Origin: Alphaproteobacteria bacterium
Lineage (GTDB): Bacteria; Pseudomonadota; Alphaproteobacteria; UBA6615
DNA length: 11,604 nt
Reading direction: 5' to 3'
Assembly (NCBI GenBank): GCA_030831135.1
Contig: JAURLR010000072.1
Location: 1 to 11,604, forward strand
Every line of letters starts with the position of its first letter. Position 1 is the stretch's first letter. The notes below the pieces were generated by a model. It worked only from the letters and a program-made list of their open reading frames with translations, ran no database searches and had not been told where the DNA came from. The translations under genes and the position numbers were made by a program. Positions 1-6,181 of the stretch are shown here, in pieces.

Positions 1-1698
1 CGCGCGGCCCTTGCCACCACGTTTCTGTGCCCGATAGGTCGAGAGCGGAACGCGCTGGATGTACCCGTTATGGGTCACCGTCACGACCATATCCTCACGC
101 TGGATCAGGTCCTCGATATCCTGCTCGAATTCACCTTCGACGATTTCGGTCCGGCGCGGATCGGCGAATTCGTCCCGCATCGCCAGGAGTTCCTCGCGCA
201 GCAGGGTGTAGAGCTTCTCGCGACTCTCGAGAATTTCGAGATATTCGCGGATTCTATCGACCAGCTCGTGAAGATCCTTGGCAATCTTGTCGCGTTCAAG
301 CCCGGTCAGGCGGTGCAAGCGCAGTTCCAGGATTGCCTTGGCCTGCTCTTCCGACATCTGGTAGGTGCCGTCTTCGTCAACGCCACGTCCGGGCTCGTCG
401 ATCAGGGCAATCAGCGGTATGACGTCACCTGCCGGCCAGCGTTTCGCGCAAAGCTGTTCGCGGGCCTCGGCCCCGTCCTTGGCCGCACGGATCAATGCAA
501 TGACAGGATCCAGGTTCGCAACGGCAACAGCCAGACCGACCAGGGTATGTGCCCGGTCCCGCGCGCGTCCCAATTCGTAGATCGTACGCCGGGTAATGAC
601 CTCGTCGCGGAAGGCAATGAACGCGGCGATGATGTCCTTCACGTTCATCAATTCCGGGCGGCCGGAATTCAGGGCCAGCATATTGACGCCGAATGAGGTT
701 TGCAGCGGCGTGTAGCGGAACAATTGGGCCAGAACGACTTCGGGTTCCGCATCACGCTTGAGCTCGATAACGACCCGCACGCCATGCCGGTCGCTTTCGT
801 CGCGCAGGTCGGAAATGCCCTCAATGATCTTCTCGTGAGCGACCTCGGCGATCCGCTCGATCATCCGCGACTTGTTCACCTGATAGGGGATTTCGGTGAC
901 AATGATGGCGTTACGGCCGGTGCGAATCTCCTCGAATGCGGTCTTGGCGCGGATCACCACAGAGCCGCGCCCGGTATGGAAGGCCGCACGGATTCCACTT
1001 GTGCCCAGTATCGTGGCACCGGTCGGGAAATCGGGGCCGTGCATCACCTCAAGTATTTCATCGATGGTGACGTCGGGATTGTCGAGATATAGGCAACAGG
1101 CGTCGATCACCTCACCCAGATTGTGCGGCGGAATATTCGTCGCCATTCCGACCGCGATACCGCCGGCACCATTGACGAGCAAATTGGGATACTGAGCCGG
1201 TAGAACGACCGGCTCGGTGATGCTTTCGTCATAGTTCGGCTGAAAATCAACGGTTTCCCGGTCGATATCCTCGATCAGCGAATGGGCTGCCTTCGACATC
1301 CGGGCTTCAGTGTAACGCATGGCAGCGGCGCGATCACCGTCCATGGATCCGAAATTGCCCTGCCCGTCGATCAATTCGAGGCGCATGGAAAAATCCTGCG
1401 CCATGCGGACCATGGCATCGTAAATCGCCGAGTCTCCATGGGGATGGTACTTACCCATGACCTCGCCCACGATACGGGCGGACTTGCGATAGGGCCGGTT
1501 GTACTCGAACCCGGATTCCTTCATCGAGTACAGAATGCGGCGATGCACCGGTTTCAGGCCGTCGCGCACATCAGGCAGAGCACGCGACACGATCACGCTC
1601 ATTGCGTAATCGAGATAGGACGAACGCATTTCGTCCTCGATCGTGACCGGCTCGATGTCGAAATTGTCCGGCGGCAGTTCGGCGGATTGATCGCTCAT
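1..1698 (-). CDS. gyrA: DNA gyrase subunit A, N-terminal 566 residues (partial at window edge)
   Basis: This is the breakage-reunion subunit of DNA gyrase, which with GyrB introduces negative supercoils in an ATP-dependent reaction. The minus-strand frame is open from the ATG at 1696-1698 to the window edge. It begins [20 protein letters not shown] and runs through the winged-helix/tower region and the long coiled coil, into the start of the C-terminal DNA-wrapping domain near [11 protein letters not shown]. The active-site tyrosine is Tyr129 in RYTEARMS, equivalent to E. coli Tyr122. The quinolone-determining segment [10 protein letters not shown] keeps Ser90 and Asp94 (E. coli Ser83 and Asp87), so the usual resistance substitutions are absent. 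About 300-350 C-terminal residues lie beyond the window. The Shine-Dalgarno is weak (GTAAG directly before ATG). The gene is preceded by a 250-base leader containing a terminator and a 12-bp hairpin. Identification is firm. Confidence 0.98.
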   Translation of the reverse strand, partial: MSDQSAELPPDNFDIEPVTIEDEMRSSYLDYAMSVIVSRALPDVRDGLKPVHRRILYSMKESGFEYNRPYRKSARIVGEVMGKYHPHGDSAIYDAMVRMAQDFSMRLELIDGQGNFGSMDGDRAAAMRYTEARMSKAAHSLIEDIDRETVDFQPNYDESITEPVVLPAQYPNLLVNGAGGIAVGMATNIPPHNLGEVIDACCLYLDNPDVTIDEILEVMHGPDFPTGATILGTSGIRAAFHTGRGSVVIRAKTAFEEIRTGRNAIIVTEIPYQVNKSRMIERIAEVAHEKIIEGISDLRDESDRHGVRVVIELKRDAEPEVVLAQLFRYTPLQTSFGVNMLALNSGRPELMNVKDIIAAFIAFRDEVITRRTIYELGRARDRAHTLVGLAVAVANLDPVIALIRAAKDGAEAREQLCAKRWPAGDVIPLIALIDEPGRGVDEDGTYQMSEEQAKAILELRLHRLTGLERDKIAKDLHELVDRIREYLEILESREKLYTLLREELLAMRDEFADPRRTEIVEGEFEQDIEDLIQREDMVVTVTHNGYIQRVPLSTYRAQKRGGKGRA

Positions 1699-1721
1699 CT
1701 TACAATTTCAGTGGCTTGTCG

Positions 1722-1749
1722 AGCGTTCTTCAACCAAGTTGAAAACGCT
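1722..1749 (-). promoter_or_regulatory. Hairpin in the gyrA leader
   Basis: AGCGTTCTTCAAC (1722-1734) and GTTGAAAACGCT (1738-1749) are inverted copies, giving a 12-bp stem with one bulged base and a 3-base loop. In the gyrA transcript it would lie 23 bases upstream of the ATG. No T-run follows on either strand, so it does not look like a terminator. It could be an mRNA structure that affects gyrA translation or stability, or a protein-binding dyad. The dyad is visible directly; the role is inference. Confidence 0.5.
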
Positions 1750-1775
1750 GCGAATCGGGTGTTTTCCATTGAAAG

Positions 1776-1804
1776 ACCCTACGCGAAACCGCGGATTCGG
1801 GCAA
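1776..1804 (-). promoter_or_regulatory. Candidate housekeeping promoter for gyrA
   Basis: On the minus strand TTGCCC (1799-1804) and TAGGGT (1776-1781) are separated by exactly 17 bases. They match 4/6 and 3/6 of the sigma-70 consensus. The position fits a gyrA transcript start, downstream of the terminator at 1865-1896 and upstream of the leader hairpin. The -10 match is poor, so this is only a best candidate. Confidence 0.25.
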
Positions 1805-1864
1805 GAAATGGGATCGGGTTCGGGGGAACGAATCCGATGCCGAACGGGGCAGCACATAGCGGTC

Positions 1865-1896
1865 AAAAAGTGGCCGATGTGCGCGAACACATCGGC
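1865..1896 (-). terminator. Rho-independent terminator after the sigma/anti-sigma operon
   Basis: In minus-strand sense, GCCGATGTG, a 6-base loop (TTCGCG) and CACATCGGC form a perfect 9-bp stem. CAC and a run of five T follow. It lies about 50 bases after the anti-sigma stop codon and before gyrA, which separates the two transcription units. Confidence 0.8.
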
Positions 1897-1948
1897 GAGT
1901 TCAGGGAGGACAAAACGAACGGCATCGGGCCGCACTATGGCTTCGCAA

Positions 1949-2620
1949 TCAGGTCTCGCGCGGTGGGTCGGCAGGGTCCTGAGGAAGATTGCGAAGCGGT
2001 GTCGGCGCAGGCGTTTCCTGTTCGGCGGGCGGATTGGGAAGCTCGGGTTTGGTGTCTGCGGTATCGTCCCGGCGTTCGACGGAATCGGGCGCCCGCTTGG
2101 GTTCAACCTGTTCTGCAGGCGAGCCAACCGGAACTATAGCCGGTGCGGCGATCACTTCGGTTGACGGCACCGGATCGGCGACTGTCTTGATGCCAAGCGG
2201 TAGTGTGGACAGTGTTCGGTGTGCGTCAGCAGCCTCCTTTGCGAGGCCCGGCAAGGGTTCATGGCCCTTGATCTGCTGTTGCGTGATGATGGCAGCGCCA
2301 AAGCCCCCCGCCACCAGCAAGGTTATGGTCGCAGCGATACGCAGAAACTCAAGAGGTGCACGCCGGTAAAGCCGGCCTTCAAGGCGGTGAACCGTCCCCG
2401 CCATCTCGGGTGGCATTGGCGGCGGGCTTTCAAGTGTCGCAAGCCGTCGCAGGCCTGCATTCTGTTGGCGCCAGACATCAACGGTATCGCGAAACTGGTG
2501 GTTGCGCAGAAGCGCGGCTTCAACCGCACGCCGTTTGGCCAGTGGCAGCAGCACATCGACATAGGCGTGAAGCAGTCGTTCGGGCAGGATCGCCGTAACA
2601 TTGTTGGGCCATCGCTTCAT
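1949..2620 (-). CDS. Membrane-anchored anti-sigma factor (ECF26-type partner)
   Basis: This is a 223-residue single-pass membrane protein that probably holds the adjacent ECF sigma factor inactive at the cytoplasmic membrane. The N-terminal segment (about 10-62, with LHAYVDVLLPLAKRRAVEA then VDVWRQQNAGLRRL) resembles the anti-sigma domains encoded beside ECF26-like sigma factors. One transmembrane helix spans about 93-113 (LRIAATITLLVAGGFGA). The remainder, about 114-223, would be periplasmic; it is low-complexity and rich in Pro and Glu. The protein has no cysteine, so it is not a zinc-binding anti-sigma factor. The ATG overlaps the sigma stop codon (ATGA, 4 bases), implying translational coupling. 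The usual glycine after AYVD is Val here. The pairing is secure from context; the inducing signal is not visible. Confidence 0.8.
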   Translation of the reverse strand: MKRWPNNVTAILPERLLHAYVDVLLPLAKRRAVEAALLRNHQFRDTVDVWRQQNAGLRRLATLESPPPMPPEMAGTVHRLEGRLYRRAPLEFLRIAATITLLVAGGFGAAIITQQQIKGHEPLPGLAKEAADAHRTLSTLPLGIKTVADPVPSTEVIAAPAIVPVGSPAEQVEPKRAPDSVERRDDTADTKPELPNPPAEQETPAPTPLRNLPQDPADPPRET

Positions 2621-3135
2621 TTTACCTGCCGTTCGGGAATTTCAACGATCTCACCGGCGACATGTTCGCGCAGGGTATGGCGCGCCCGCGACAAGCGCGA
2701 CATGACGGTCCCAACCGGACATCCGGTAATCTCGGCTGCCTCGTCATAGGTGAAGCCTGACAGCCCGATCAACAGCACAACCTCGCGCTGGTTCTCCGAG
2801 AGCTTTTCGAGCCCATCACGCAGATCGCAGAGTTCAAGGTTCGGCGTCTGTGCCTCAGGCTGGATCAGGGGGGCCACGTTCACAGCGCTCTCGATCGGAA
2901 CAACAGTTCCCCGCCGCTGTGCTTTCCGGGTGCCGTCAATGAACAGATTGTGCAGCATCGAAAACAGGTAGCGGCGCAGGTTTGTGACCTGCGCGATGGC
3001 CGGCCATTTTTCGAGCGCGCGCAGCAGGCAGTCCTGAACGAGATCATCTGCCTCATTCGAGTTGCGCATGAGCAACCGTGCGTAGCGGCGCAGTCCGTCA
3101 ATTTCCTTGGCCAAGTCACCTTTGTGATGCGGCAT
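2617..3135 (-). CDS. ECF-family RNA polymerase sigma factor (ECF26-like)
   Basis: This 172-residue alternative sigma factor has only the sigma-2 and sigma-4 domains. Sigma-2 covers about 10-75, with the core-binding helix EADDLVQDCLLRAL and the -10 recognition stretch YLFSMLHNLFIDGTRK. Sigma-4 covers about 108-158, with LSENQREVVLLIGLSGFTYD and the recognition helix PVGTVMSRLSRAR. There is no long C-terminal extension. The frame is open to 3198, but the start chosen at 3133-3135 (MPHHKGDLAKEIDG) has the strong Shine-Dalgarno GAGGAGAGG 7 bases upstream. The 21 additional residues look unlike the family. The stop overlaps the anti-sigma ATG. Assignment to ECF26 rests on overall resemblance and the type of partner. 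No NepR or PhyR gene is present, so it is not evidently the general-stress EcfG. Confidence 0.9.
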   Translation of the reverse strand: MPHHKGDLAKEIDGLRRYARLLMRNSNEADDLVQDCLLRALEKWPAIAQVTNLRRYLFSMLHNLFIDGTRKAQRRGTVVPIESAVNVAPLIQPEAQTPNLELCDLRDGLEKLSENQREVVLLIGLSGFTYDEAAEITGCPVGTVMSRLSRARHTLREHVAGEIVEIPERQVK

Positions 3136-3142
3136 GTTCTCA

Positions 3143-3151
3143 CCTCTCCTC
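3143..3151 (-). promoter_or_regulatory. Ribosome binding site that fixes the sigma factor start
   Basis: On the minus strand GAGGAGAGG ends 7 bases before the ATG at 3133-3135. No comparable site precedes the upstream in-frame ATG codons at 3198 and 3192, so the shorter protein is preferred. Confidence 0.75.
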
Positions 3152-3173
3152 GATATCCCGCGCGGTATGCTGC

Positions 3174-3189
3174 GGGCCTTCGAAGGTCC
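3174..3189. promoter_or_regulatory. 16-bp near-perfect palindrome upstream of the sigma gene
   Basis: GGGCCTTCGAAGGTCC is self-complementary around 3181/3182, with one G-T pair; its core CCTTCGAAGG is perfect. It lies 39-54 bases before the sigma ATG. A perfect -35-like TTGACA (minus strand, 3213-3218) stands just upstream, but no convincing -10 follows at 16-18 bases. It may be an operator or a small leader hairpin. Confidence 0.35.
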
Positions 3190-3253
3190 CATGGGCAAGT
3201 GAGGTTGCGGTGTGTCAAAGCCGTGTCATCTTTGGTCTGAAGGTTTATGTTGT

Positions 3254-3312
3254 GCGAGACCCGGCGGTCGGAGCTCGGGGGCGAGCATTGGGGACCCCAC
3301 CGCCGGGTTCGC
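3254..3312. repeat. Long nested inverted repeat in the gap before the sigma gene
   Basis: GCGAGACCCGGCGGT (3254-3268) and ACCGCCGGGTTCGC (3299-3312) form a 14-bp stem with one bulged G. Inside are a 5-bp hairpin GCTCG-GGGG-CGAGC (3273-3286) and a short GGGG-A-CCCC dyad (3290-3298). The result is a branched fold in RNA or a cruciform-capable site in DNA. No T-run flanks it, so it is not a standard terminator. Confidence 0.55.
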
Positions 3313-3313
3313 G

Positions 3314-3338
3314 ACTGGCGTCTGTCTAATCCGCCAGT
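3314..3338. repeat. 7-bp hairpin next to the nested inverted repeat
   Basis: ACTGGCG (3314-3320) and CGCCAGT (3332-3338) are perfect inverted copies with an 11-base loop. It begins one base after the long dyad at 3254-3312 and is the second of three consecutive hairpins in this gap. Confidence 0.4.
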
Positions 3339-3346
3339 TTCCATTG

Positions 3347-3374
3347 CGTCACCTGCTCAACTGTTCAGGTGACG
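3347..3374 (-). terminator. 9-bp hairpin just after the secreted protein gene, atypical terminator or processing site
   Basis: CGTCACCTG (3347-3355) and CAGGTGACG (3366-3374) form a perfect 9-bp stem with a 10-base loop. It begins about 10 bases past the stop codon of the small secreted protein gene. A T-run is missing on the minus strand (GCAATGGAAA follows). It could be a weak terminator, an mRNA 3'-end stabiliser, or part of a larger structured leader for the sigma gene. Confidence 0.35.
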
Positions 3375-3383
3375 GATTCCGTT

Positions 3384-3692
3384 TCAGTTTGTTCGTGTTT
3401 TGGGAGCACCATCACTCAGGTTCTTGGCAACCTGATCGAGGATTTTCTGCGCTTCTTCGGGTTCACCCTGCTGACACAACACGGACGCCTCGCTCACCTG
3501 CGCGCGCATGTTCGGGTCGGCGGCCGGTCGCGTGGCCAGATCAGCCCGAATCTGCTGGAGCTGGACACCACAGGGGTCGCCCGAATGGGTGGCGCTGGAA
3601 TTCTCTGCGGCGATCACCGGCATGCCCGCGAGCAGCAGCCCGAACCCGGCAAGGGTGGAAAGTACCCGGCGACTGGATTTTCTGTGTTTCAT
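3384..3692 (-). CDS. Small secreted two-cysteine helical protein, unknown function
   Basis: This is a 102-residue protein with a clear Sec signal peptide: basic start MKHRKSSRR, hydrophobic core about 10-24, and a likely cut near AA-EN at 29/30. The mature part is about 73 residues, with only two cysteines, Cys41 and Cys73. They sit at the ends of what look like two helices joined by a Pro/Asp-rich turn (TRPAADPNMRAQ), consistent with a periplasmic helical hairpin closed by a disulfide. A third helix (EEAQKILDQVAKNL) resembles the second half of a TPR unit. GGAG lies 7 bases before the ATG, supporting the start. It is upstream of, and co-oriented with, the ECF sigma and anti-sigma genes, with a structured 248-base gap between. 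A role as regulon member or envelope partner is inference from position. Confidence 0.7.
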   Translation of the reverse strand: MKHRKSSRRVLSTLAGFGLLLAGMPVIAAENSSATHSGDPCGVQLQQIRADLATRPAADPNMRAQVSEASVLCQQGEPEEAQKILDQVAKNLSDGAPKTRTN

Positions 3693-3752
3693 CGTGCTTC
3701 TCCGTCCTGAAGAAAACCGGCCGCGGCGTCATTGCCTTCGACCTTGTCCCTT

Positions 3753-3778
3753 AGACGCGAGCATGCGCGGTTTATTCC
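3753..3778 (-). promoter_or_regulatory. Candidate ECF-type promoter for the small secreted protein gene
   Basis: On the minus strand GGAAT (3774-3778), a 16-base spacer and CGTCT (3753-3757) resemble the general ECF pattern GGAAC/T-N16-CGTC/T. The motif overlaps the last codons of the upstream NfeD-like gene and lies about 60 bases before the ATG at 3692. I found no second copy directly upstream of the sigma gene, so autoregulation would have to run through this promoter. Confidence 0.3.
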
Positions 3779-4128
3779 GTAGTGATCTTTGACGGCCCGG
3801 CGGGTTGCACCACAAGCATGGCACCATCCGTGTCGATGACATCGACCCGCGTTCCCGCAATCAGGTCCGAATCGTCCGCGGACCGTGCGAGATACAGCTT
3901 TTCATCGAGGCGTACATGCGCCCAGCCCCATTCCAGGGACGATTCGATACAGGTTGTGCGTCCGACAAACCGCTGGGCGCTTGGCGCGGTACTGTTTCGC
4001 GAAAGCCATCGTCGTGCGCCAAGAATGAAAAATGGCACGAGGACAATCAGGGCGCCGAACAGGAAGAACAGCAGGACAAGGCGCGCCAGACCATCGACGA
4101 CCCGTTTCAGCAGGTCCCCTCCGCTCAA
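3772..4128 (-). CDS. Short NfeD-like membrane protein with TTG start
   Basis: This 118-residue protein has one transmembrane helix (about 17-38, LVLLFFLFGALIVLVPFF). A C-terminal beta-rich NfeD-like domain (about 50-112) runs from QRFVGRTTCIESSLEWGWAH to AGTRVDVIDTDGAMLVVQ. Its end closely parallels that of the preceding gene (AGAEVEISDTDGATLIV), suggesting duplication followed by loss of the extra N-terminal helices. The start codon is TTG at 4126-4128, which overlaps the TGA of the upstream gene (TTGA). No ATG is available before the helix. A GGAGGGG stretch lies just inside the reading frame, so a start at a nearby CTG cannot be ruled out. It is the last gene of the SPFH-NfeD operon and probably partners the SPFH protein. 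Confidence 0.7.
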   Translation of the reverse strand: MSGGDLLKRVVDGLARLVLLFFLFGALIVLVPFFILGARRWLSRNSTAPSAQRFVGRTTCIESSLEWGWAHVRLDEKLYLARSADDSDLIAGTRVDVIDTDGAMLVVQPAGPSKITTE

Positions 4129-4601
4129 GTATTGCCGACCCCGCGCACAATGAGCGTCGCGCCATCCGTATCGGAAATCTCGACTTCCGCACCCGCGGCC
4201 AGGGTTTCATTGCCATCGGCAGCGGCCAGCCACCATGTGTCGTCGATCTTGACCCGGCCACGACCGTTCTGGAGCGTTTCGTCCAGAGTCAGTCGGCGGC
4301 CCACATAGCTGCGGCCCCTTGTGTTCAACATCGGGTGGTCGGTCTTGGTGGGATGCTTGCGTAGCCAGACCTGCCAGCTGATGGCAGAGACAACGGCCAG
4401 CACCGCAAACAGCAACATCTGATAGCGCCAGTCGAAGCCCGGGTCGATCAACAGGATCAGGCCAATGATGAAGGCTGCAGCAGCAGGGCCCAGCAGAAGC
4501 GTCGTGGAGGTGAGAAAGACCTCCAGGGCGATCAGGGCGATCGCGAAGGTCCACCAGTGCCAGAATTCCAGATCCCAGAACCAGGTTACATATTCATCCA
4601 T
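4125..4601 (-). CDS. NfeD family membrane protein (QmcB/YbbK-like)
   Basis: This 158-residue NfeD-type protein is the usual partner of SPFH/stomatin proteins in bacterial inner membranes. Hydrophobic segments lie at about 15-32, 35-53 and 62-80; the first region is tryptophan-rich (FWDLEFWHWW). The C-terminal OB-fold domain (about 95-155) has the typical pattern GRSYVGRRLTLDETLQNGRG, then VKIDDTWWLAAADG and a final hydrophobic strand. The ATG lies 14 bases after the SPFH stop codon and is preceded by GGAGG. The TGA overlaps the TTG start of the shorter NfeD-like gene, so the three genes are likely one operon. The length fits the short, protease-free NfeD class. It gives no sign of enzymatic activity. 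Confidence 0.9.
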   Translation of the reverse strand: MDEYVTWFWDLEFWHWWTFAIALIALEVFLTSTTLLLGPAAAAFIIGLILLIDPGFDWRYQMLLFAVLAVVSAISWQVWLRKHPTKTDHPMLNTRGRSYVGRRLTLDETLQNGRGRVKIDDTWWLAAADGNETLAAGAEVEISDTDGATLIVRGVGNT

Positions 4602-4615
4602 CCCTGCCCCTCCGT

Positions 4616-5611
4616 TCAGTCGGCGCCGTCGCGCGGGCTCACCGGGACACTGCCGCGCCGGCCGGGCCGCAGGTCCTCTTCACCATCCAGCCCGAAGGCG
4701 GATTTTGCAATTTCCGCGATTCCGCCCAGACTTCCGATGAAGTTCGAGGCTTCGATCGGGAACAGAACCACACGCTGATTGGGCGCGGAGGCGATGTTGC
4801 CGATGGCTTCGACATATTTCTGTGCCACGAAGTAGTTCACCGCCTGCATGTCCCCCGCCGCAATGGCGTTCGACACGAACTCGGTTGCCTTGGCTTCGGC
4901 CTCGGCTTCACGTTCGCGGGCTTCGGCATCCCGGAACGCGGCTTCTCGTCGGCCCTCGGCTTCGAGAATGGCGCTTTGCTTCATGCCTTCGGCGCGCAGG
5001 ATCGCAGCCTGTTTCTCACCCTCGGCCTGAAGCACTTCCGCGCGCTTTTCACGTTCGGCTTTCATCTGGCGGCCCATGGCCTCAACCAGATCGCCCGGCG
5101 GAGTCAGGTCCTTGATCTCCACACGGGTGACCTTGATGCCCCAGGGATTGGTTGCGGCATCAATCACGCGCAGCAAGCGTTCGTTGATGTCGTCCCGCTG
5201 GGAGAGCACATCATCCAGACTCATCGAGCCGATCACGGTCCGGATATTCGTCATGGCGAGATTGGTGATGGCCCGCACGAGGTCGTTGACCTCATAGGCG
5301 GCGCGTGCGGAATCCACTACTTGGTAGAACGCCACACCATCGGCCGTGATGGTCGCGTTGTCGTAGGAAATCACGTCCTGCGAGGGAATATCGAGCACGG
5401 TTTCTCGCAGCGAGAGCTTGAACCCGACCCGATCCACAAACGGCGTGATCAGATGCAGGCCTGGCGAAAGCGTTCGCGTGTAGCGCCCGAAGCGTTCAAC
5501 GGTCCATTCCTGAGCCTGGGGCACCTGCTTGATGCCAGCCCAGATGATAATCACCGCAAACACCACGACTGCGATCACGAATGTCAGAAAACCACTCGGC
5601 AGAAATTCCAT
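4616..5611 (-). CDS. qmcA: SPFH/Band-7 (stomatin-like, QmcA-type) membrane scaffold protein
   Basis: This 331-residue protein carries an N-terminal membrane anchor (about 8-25) and an SPFH/Band-7 domain (about 27-185, including RFGRYTRTLSPGLHLITPFV and LREXVLDIPSQDV-like strands). Next come an alanine/glutamate-rich coiled coil (about 181-245) and a C-terminal tail. Such proteins oligomerise into membrane microdomain scaffolds or cages and are linked to FtsH-type protein quality control. The coiled coil contains consecutive 11-residue units ending in AEGEKQ, AEGMKQ and AEGRRE, typical of this family. The length is close to E. coli QmcA. AAAGGGG lies 8 bases before the ATG. The two NfeD-like genes follow at once, the canonical arrangement. 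The gene symbol is given by family resemblance. Confidence 0.92.
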   Translation of the reverse strand: MEFLPSGFLTFVIAVVVFAVIIIWAGIKQVPQAQEWTVERFGRYTRTLSPGLHLITPFVDRVGFKLSLRETVLDIPSQDVISYDNATITADGVAFYQVVDSARAAYEVNDLVRAITNLAMTNIRTVIGSMSLDDVLSQRDDINERLLRVIDAATNPWGIKVTRVEIKDLTPPGDLVEAMGRQMKAEREKRAEVLQAEGEKQAAILRAEGMKQSAILEAEGRREAAFRDAEAREREAEAEAKATEFVSNAIAAGDMQAVNYFVAQKYVEAIGNIASAPNQRVVLFPIEASNFIGSLGGIAEIAKSAFGLDGEEDLRPGRRGSVPVSPRDGAD

Positions 5612-5657
5612 GATGAAAGCCCCTTTCGGAAGATAGCCGGAACAAGGCTACACCCAT

Positions 5658-5672
5658 GGATAAAAGTTATCC
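5658..5672. promoter_or_regulatory. Operator-like palindrome upstream of the SPFH operon
   Basis: GGATAA-AAG-TTATCC is a perfect 6-bp inverted repeat with a 3-base centre, 47 bases before the SPFH ATG in an AT-richer stretch. No convincing -35/-10 pair could be placed around it. It may be a regulator site or part of the leader. Confidence 0.3.
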
Positions 5673-5731
5673 TGTTTTCAATTCTACTTGATCGCGTGAT
5701 TCCGTCCTGATTTCAAATCATCCGAAGCGGC

Positions 5732-5751
5732 CCTGAAGCAGGCGCTTCAGG
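5732..5751 (-). terminator. Hairpin spanning the stop codon of the VOC gene
   Basis: CCTGAAGC (5732-5739) and GCTTCAGG (5744-5751) form a perfect 8-bp stem with a 4-base loop. The stem contains the TGA at 5747-5749. No T-run follows on the minus strand (GCCGCTTCGG), so it would be at most an atypical terminator or a 3'-end stabiliser. Confidence 0.35.
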
Positions 5752-6157
5752 ATGTATCCTTTTCGATGTCCCAGAAAGCCGCTTCGATCTTGTGTCCGTC
5801 CGGGTCCCGCAAGAAACACCCGTAATAGGGGGCGCCGTATTCGGCGCGAGGACCCGGCGCGCCGGCATCGGACGCTCCGGCCTTGATCGCCGCCGCGTAG
5901 AAGGCTTCCACGGCAGCGATATCGGGTGCAATGAAACCGATATGAGTCCCGTTTCCGACAGTGGCCGCCGCACCATCAACAGGGGTCTGAACCCAGAATT
6001 CCGGGAACGCCTTGCCGTAAGCAACCGCTCCGGGATGCTCCATCACGCGACGGCATCCCAGGATTGGCAGAACTGCATCGTAAAACGCAGTCGCGCGTGC
6101 AAAGTCATTGGTTCCGACCGACACATGGGACAGGATGCTCGGGATATCGTCAGACAT
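5747..6157 (-). CDS. VOC-superfamily (glyoxalase/bleomycin-resistance fold) protein
   Basis: This 136-residue protein has the paired beta-alpha-beta-beta-beta layout of the vicinal oxygen chelate fold. Module 1 covers about 8-60 (LSHVSVGTNDFARATAFYD); module 2 covers about 70-130 (THIGFIAPDIAAVEAFY ... FLRDPDGHKIEAAFW). His11, His72 and Glu125 lie where metal ligands sit in metal-dependent members, so metal binding is plausible. The substrate is unknown; relatives include glyoxalases, dioxygenases and thiol transferases. The gene starts 24 bases after the ssb stop on the same strand and may be transcribed with it. The Shine-Dalgarno is weak. The family call is firm; a precise function cannot be given. 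Confidence 0.88.
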   Translation of the reverse strand: MSDDIPSILSHVSVGTNDFARATAFYDAVLPILGCRRVMEHPGAVAYGKAFPEFWVQTPVDGAAATVGNGTHIGFIAPDIAAVEAFYAAAIKAGASDAGAPGPRAEYGAPYYGCFLRDPDGHKIEAAFWDIEKDTS

Positions 6158-6181
6158 TGCCGGACACCCGCGCCGCGCACC

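Noticed and set aside
70..696. Long plus-strand open frame opposite gyrA (with others at 700-1092 and 1282-2139)
   Set aside because: The minus strand reads as highly conserved GyrA throughout; the plus-strand frames resemble no known protein and are typical antisense shadows in GC-rich DNA.
3136..3198. 21-residue N-terminal extension of the ECF sigma factor from the upstream in-frame ATG
   Set aside because: It lacks a ribosome-binding site and family resemblance, and it overlaps the near-palindrome; the ATG at 3133-3135 has a strong site.
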